A stretch of DNA of 64,000 bases from Zeugodacus cucurbitae (taxonomy: Eukaryota > Arthropoda > Insecta > Diptera > Tephritidae), in contig NC_071671.1 in assembly GCF_028554725.1 (NCBI RefSeq), forward strand, positions 10,288,001-10,352,000, read 5' to 3'. Every line of letters starts with the position of its first letter. Position 1 is the stretch's first letter. This document shows, piece by piece, positions 60,474-64,000 of this stretch. The position numbers were made by a program, and so were the translations under genes. Below the pieces are notes generated by a model that saw only the letters and a list, made by a program, of their open reading frames with translations, was not told the origin of the DNA and made no database searches.

Positions 60474-61491
60474 TTAATTCTGCAGTTTGAAATCACTACT
60501 AAAACTCCAAGCAATGCCCCAACGTGTGGTGTTGCCTTGACAAAATTCCGTAGTACACACATTACTAATGAGTTTCTTAGACAAAATATCCATAACGCGC
60601 GCAACACTGCTTTTATGACCCAACATAGACGTGTAAATGCTATAAAATACAAACAAATATTAGTGTTATTCAAAATCTAATTAGAAATAGAACTTACCAA
60701 ACGCGCTGTGGATAAAGCGCACTATCTTCAATAATGCGCTGCACAAATTGCACTTCGCCACCTACACAAGCCAGCTCTTCGTTATGACCCGTGTGACAGT
60801 TGTGTGGCGGTGTACGTTTGTCCTCATTCCTTGTTCGAGCATTGAACGGATTAGGTAGTGAAGAATCGTAAAATGGTGGATTGCAGAGACAAAAATGAAA
60901 GTTTACGTCTGGTTTGGCATTGAAGAAGTCTTTGAAAATAATTTGCTTATCAGTCTGTTTGTATATTTCTATAAACTCTTCCAGTTTATTAGATGCTACA
61001 TTGCTTTGTGCATATGTGAAATTGCTGTTATTTGACTCAAGCGCATGCATGTGCCATGAGTTTTTACGCGCCGCTAAGAGCGAGTATATGCAGGAAGAGC
61101 CACAGCCTATATCAATACCGTGTATTTCTGCTGCAGCAGTTAATTTAGCAGACGCAATCAGATCTTCTAGCCATAAAATGTAATTCAAACGTAGCGGCAA
61201 AGTGGGTACAAGACTGCCGGGTGCAAACTCGACGTGCAGTTGAAAGTACTCTTCCAGCAGCATTTGTGTGAGCGCGCGCAATGTCGCCTCATTGCGATAG
61301 TCTATGTAAACCTTGCCAGTAAGCTCCTGTATTGAAAGCGGAAAATTTATTAACAATAAGAATTTATTGTCTATAAAACCACATACCAATTTGCAGACTT
61401 TACGAAAGTCTTTGTATTTGATGGCTAGTGCTGTGTAATCCGGCGGCGTCCGGAAAATATTACGCGGATGCATTAATCTTTTGTTTTTCAT
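60474..61491 (-). CDS. Mettl16: METTL16-like U6 snRNA / mRNA adenosine N6-methyltransferase (three exons)
   Basis: METTL16-type enzymes put m6A on U6 snRNA (ACAGA box) and on structured mRNAs such as MAT2A, using S-adenosylmethionine. The exons are 61491-61387, 61326-60698 and 60639-60474. Both introns are tiny (60 and 58 bp) with GT-AG ends and phases 0 and 2. The protein is 299 residues, starting MKNKRLMHPRNIF at an ATG in a good AACAATG context. SAM-binding motif I is GIDIGCGSSCIYSLL (about residues 105-119). The catalytic NPPF is at 184-187, the same position as in human METTL16. The last exon gives the conserved end TEFCQGNTTRWGIAWSFSSD. The vertebrate C-terminal regions are absent. Intron 1 contains no stop and is a multiple of three, so its retention would add 20 residues without breaking the frame. 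The gene is divergent from Rpb12. Confidence 0.93.
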
Positions 61492-62002
61492 TGTTTATAT
61501 TTTATTCGCGGCCAAAAATTTGTTTACTTTTACAATTCTCAAACGTTTGCTTTCACTGGAGAGTACAGTAAAACAGCTGACGATGGTTTAGGGATGCCAG
61601 ATCTTTGATTAATTTTCATGTATGCCGATAATTTCTTATACTGCACTGTTGAACAAGTTTATAAACAAAATAAAATCAAATTTTATACCAGAAAAGCCAT
61701 TTTAATGTTGGAATACTAGAGATAGTATTTGTTTTCAAATATTATGCAATTACTCAACCATTCTTAAAACTTACCGAAATGTGTGATTGGCGTTGCAACC
61801 GTTTAGCCGGTTATAGCCGCCGGAACCTCATTTAAATAGTTGGCAACCCTATGCTATCAAAACGAACAAAGCTTATTTTTATTTGTGCTGTCAAAACAAA
61901 CGCATGCCGTCAGATTTCATTAGGCTTCATTTACTTTTGCATTAATATTAAATTACATATTCTGAATTTTCAACACTTTTATTAATTAATACGAATTTAA
62001 AC
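61492..62002. promoter_or_regulatory. Divergent Mettl16-Rpb12 upstream region
   Basis: Two housekeeping genes start in opposite directions with 511 bases between their ATGs, so their promoters must lie here or overlap. I saw no clear TATA box placed for either gene. At about 61786-61830 there is a short stretch resembling the 3' end of the RTE-like elements of this window (GGTTATAGCCG motif), which suggests an old insertion between the promoters. Confidence 0.5.
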
Positions 62003-62615
<613 letters not shown>

Positions 62616-62683
62616 TTTCCGTCAATTCAGCTATACAATGTCTTTAAAATGATATTAGAATTTTAAGTGAATCCTTTATAGAG

Positions 62684-62689
62684 AATAAA
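62684..62689 (+). terminator. Poly(A) signal of Rpb12
   Basis: AATAAA about 70 bases past the Rpb12 stop codon. Confidence 0.6.
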
Positions 62690-62699
62690 TATAGTATAG

Positions 62700-62984
62700 T
62701 AAAAGCAAATTGACTTTTTATTTCATAAACACTACTAACTTGTGTTTAATAGTTAAAATAATTAGCGGCGGAGAGTTACTAGGCAACAAAACAGTATTTT
62801 ATGTGTACATATATATTTTAAAGAGAATTATTAAATAAGAACCTAGGGCCATAATTTAAGTTTGTTTTTCGAGGTGAACATTCTGTTTAGTATTATGAAA
62901 TTGGTTGTTATCATTGCCATATAAGCTAAGTCAAGGGAACGTAACGTTGTCGGTAGTCAGAAGATTAATAGTTTTGCCTACGAC
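62700..62984. other. Intergenic sequence after Rpb12
   Basis: AT-rich, nothing recognised. Confidence 0.4.
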
Positions 62985-63370
62985 AGTTGTTGTTGTAAAG
63001 GTTATCTAAACCTGACTGAACTTCAATTGTCATCGAACGATAGACATGAAACGAGCTGTTTCGAAAGGAACGGACCAAAGGGAAATTGGTTTTAAATGGG
63101 TAAGGGGTTTCTGCGGAAACATCGCAACAGAAACTGGAGAGCATTTAATTATACTTATGATACCAGGAAGCATACTGGCTTCGTTGTGAATGTGCTCGAC
63201 CGAAGATATCAAGAGGCAACCTGTGACTGTCCGGAGAGCGGTGTCCGGACAAGTCTGTAGCTTCCATAACTACATCTTTCTGCAACCGGGCGACCATATT
63301 GGAGTGGCGTAGGTTATGGCCGACCTGGTAAGTTGCCGGCAACGTTTCTTTTTCCTTTCCCCATGGCGGT
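62985..63370 (-). pseudogene. Jockey-like non-LTR remnant, internally deleted
   Basis: Minus strand: NLRHSNMVARLQKDVVMEAT, DLSGHRSPDSHRLPLDIFGR, then VEHIHNEASMLPG, and after a jump PISLWSVPFETARFM. The first part corresponds to 31040-31200 and the last to VETARFL at about 31680. An (ACA)n tail on the minus strand near 62985 marks the 3' end. Confidence 0.6.
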
Positions 63371-63374
63371 CATG

Positions 63375-64000
63375 TCTACCTAATCCGAACGAACCCGTCC
63401 AAGGCCCATCGAATCAAACACAACAACAACAATGTACATATTGAAATAGGTGTTTAGGTCATATTCGTAAAACTTTACTTTCTATGCCTATGTTTTCAAC
63501 TTTAATATGGCCAGCGTCGTAGTTTTTCTGCTATATAAACCTAAGGGTAATGATGCACGTACTTAACAGATTAGTTAATATTCATTATTTCTTCCATGTG
63601 TATATCCCACCCCCAAATGCAATAAGAACTCTTCGCTTATTTTTTTAAACTAATTTTAAGATGTTTATTTTCAATATTCAGAATTATAAATTAAACTAAA
63701 AACACATTTGACATTTAATTATCATACGCAACAGTCCACACAGGCTGAAGGTCTTCTTTAATGCTTTTTAGTATGTTTTAAATCTTTAGTTCTTTTGTTT
63801 GTTCTTTGTGTGTTCATAAATGACTTTTAAACGCTGCTATTACCGTTACACATAATTTAATTATTAAGTATAATTTTAGGTTTCCGTAATGGCGGTGACT
63901 TTACTACTTTTTTGTAGGTTGTATTTTTTTTTTTTTTTTGTTTTAAACTTTCTTTACCTAAACTAAAATTTATTAATCTCAATTAATTTAGCTTTTCTTT
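63375..64000. other. AT-rich sequence to the window end
   Basis: (ACA)n near 63420, and a T-run near 63927-63941. No gene seen. Confidence 0.4.

Overview
The window reads as nuclear DNA of a higher fly, most likely a tephritid fruit fly. It is AT-rich, with short spliceosomal introns in two genes and one very long intron. It is dense in dipteran repeats: mariner, Tc1-like, RTE-like and Jockey-like elements, and DINE/Helentron-like repeats. The four recognisable genes all have clear fly orthologues. The tephritid placement is an inference from repeat content and protein similarity recalled from memory; no search was run.

Layout. Positions 1-8754 are repeat-rich sequence upstream of a coding exon of igloo (igl), a neuromodulin-like calmodulin-binding IQ protein. 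The exon 8755-8976 (+) carries IQ motif 1. The last coding exon, 55600-55823 (+), carries IQ motifs 2 and 3 and the stop codon. Donor and acceptor are both phase 1 and join cleanly, so 8977-55599 is one intron of about 46.6 kb. That intron holds an intronless Hsp10 (GroES-family) gene on the same strand at 12563-12871. The rest of it is mostly transposon debris, in several places visibly layered, with one element inserted in another and target-site duplications still readable.

After igl come about 4.6 kb of AT-rich sequence with a small TTAA-flanked inverted-repeat element. Then follows a divergent pair: Mettl16 (U6/MAT2A-type m6A RNA methyltransferase; minus strand, three exons, 60474-61491) and Rpb12/Polr2K (shared small RNA polymerase subunit; plus strand, three exons, 62003-62615). 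Their start codons lie about 0.5 kb apart. The window ends in a truncated Jockey-like element and AT-rich sequence.

How the genes relate: igl acts in calcium/calmodulin signalling, Hsp10 in mitochondrial protein folding, Mettl16 in RNA modification and Rpb12 in transcription. They share no pathway, and their proximity is positional. I found no tRNA, rRNA or CRISPR array and no credible new multi-gene system. The most informative material is the repeat architecture: a self-nested DINE/Helentron-like family, a Tc1-like family spreading as an internally deleted form, several short inverted-repeat elements, and the nested Hsp10 gene.
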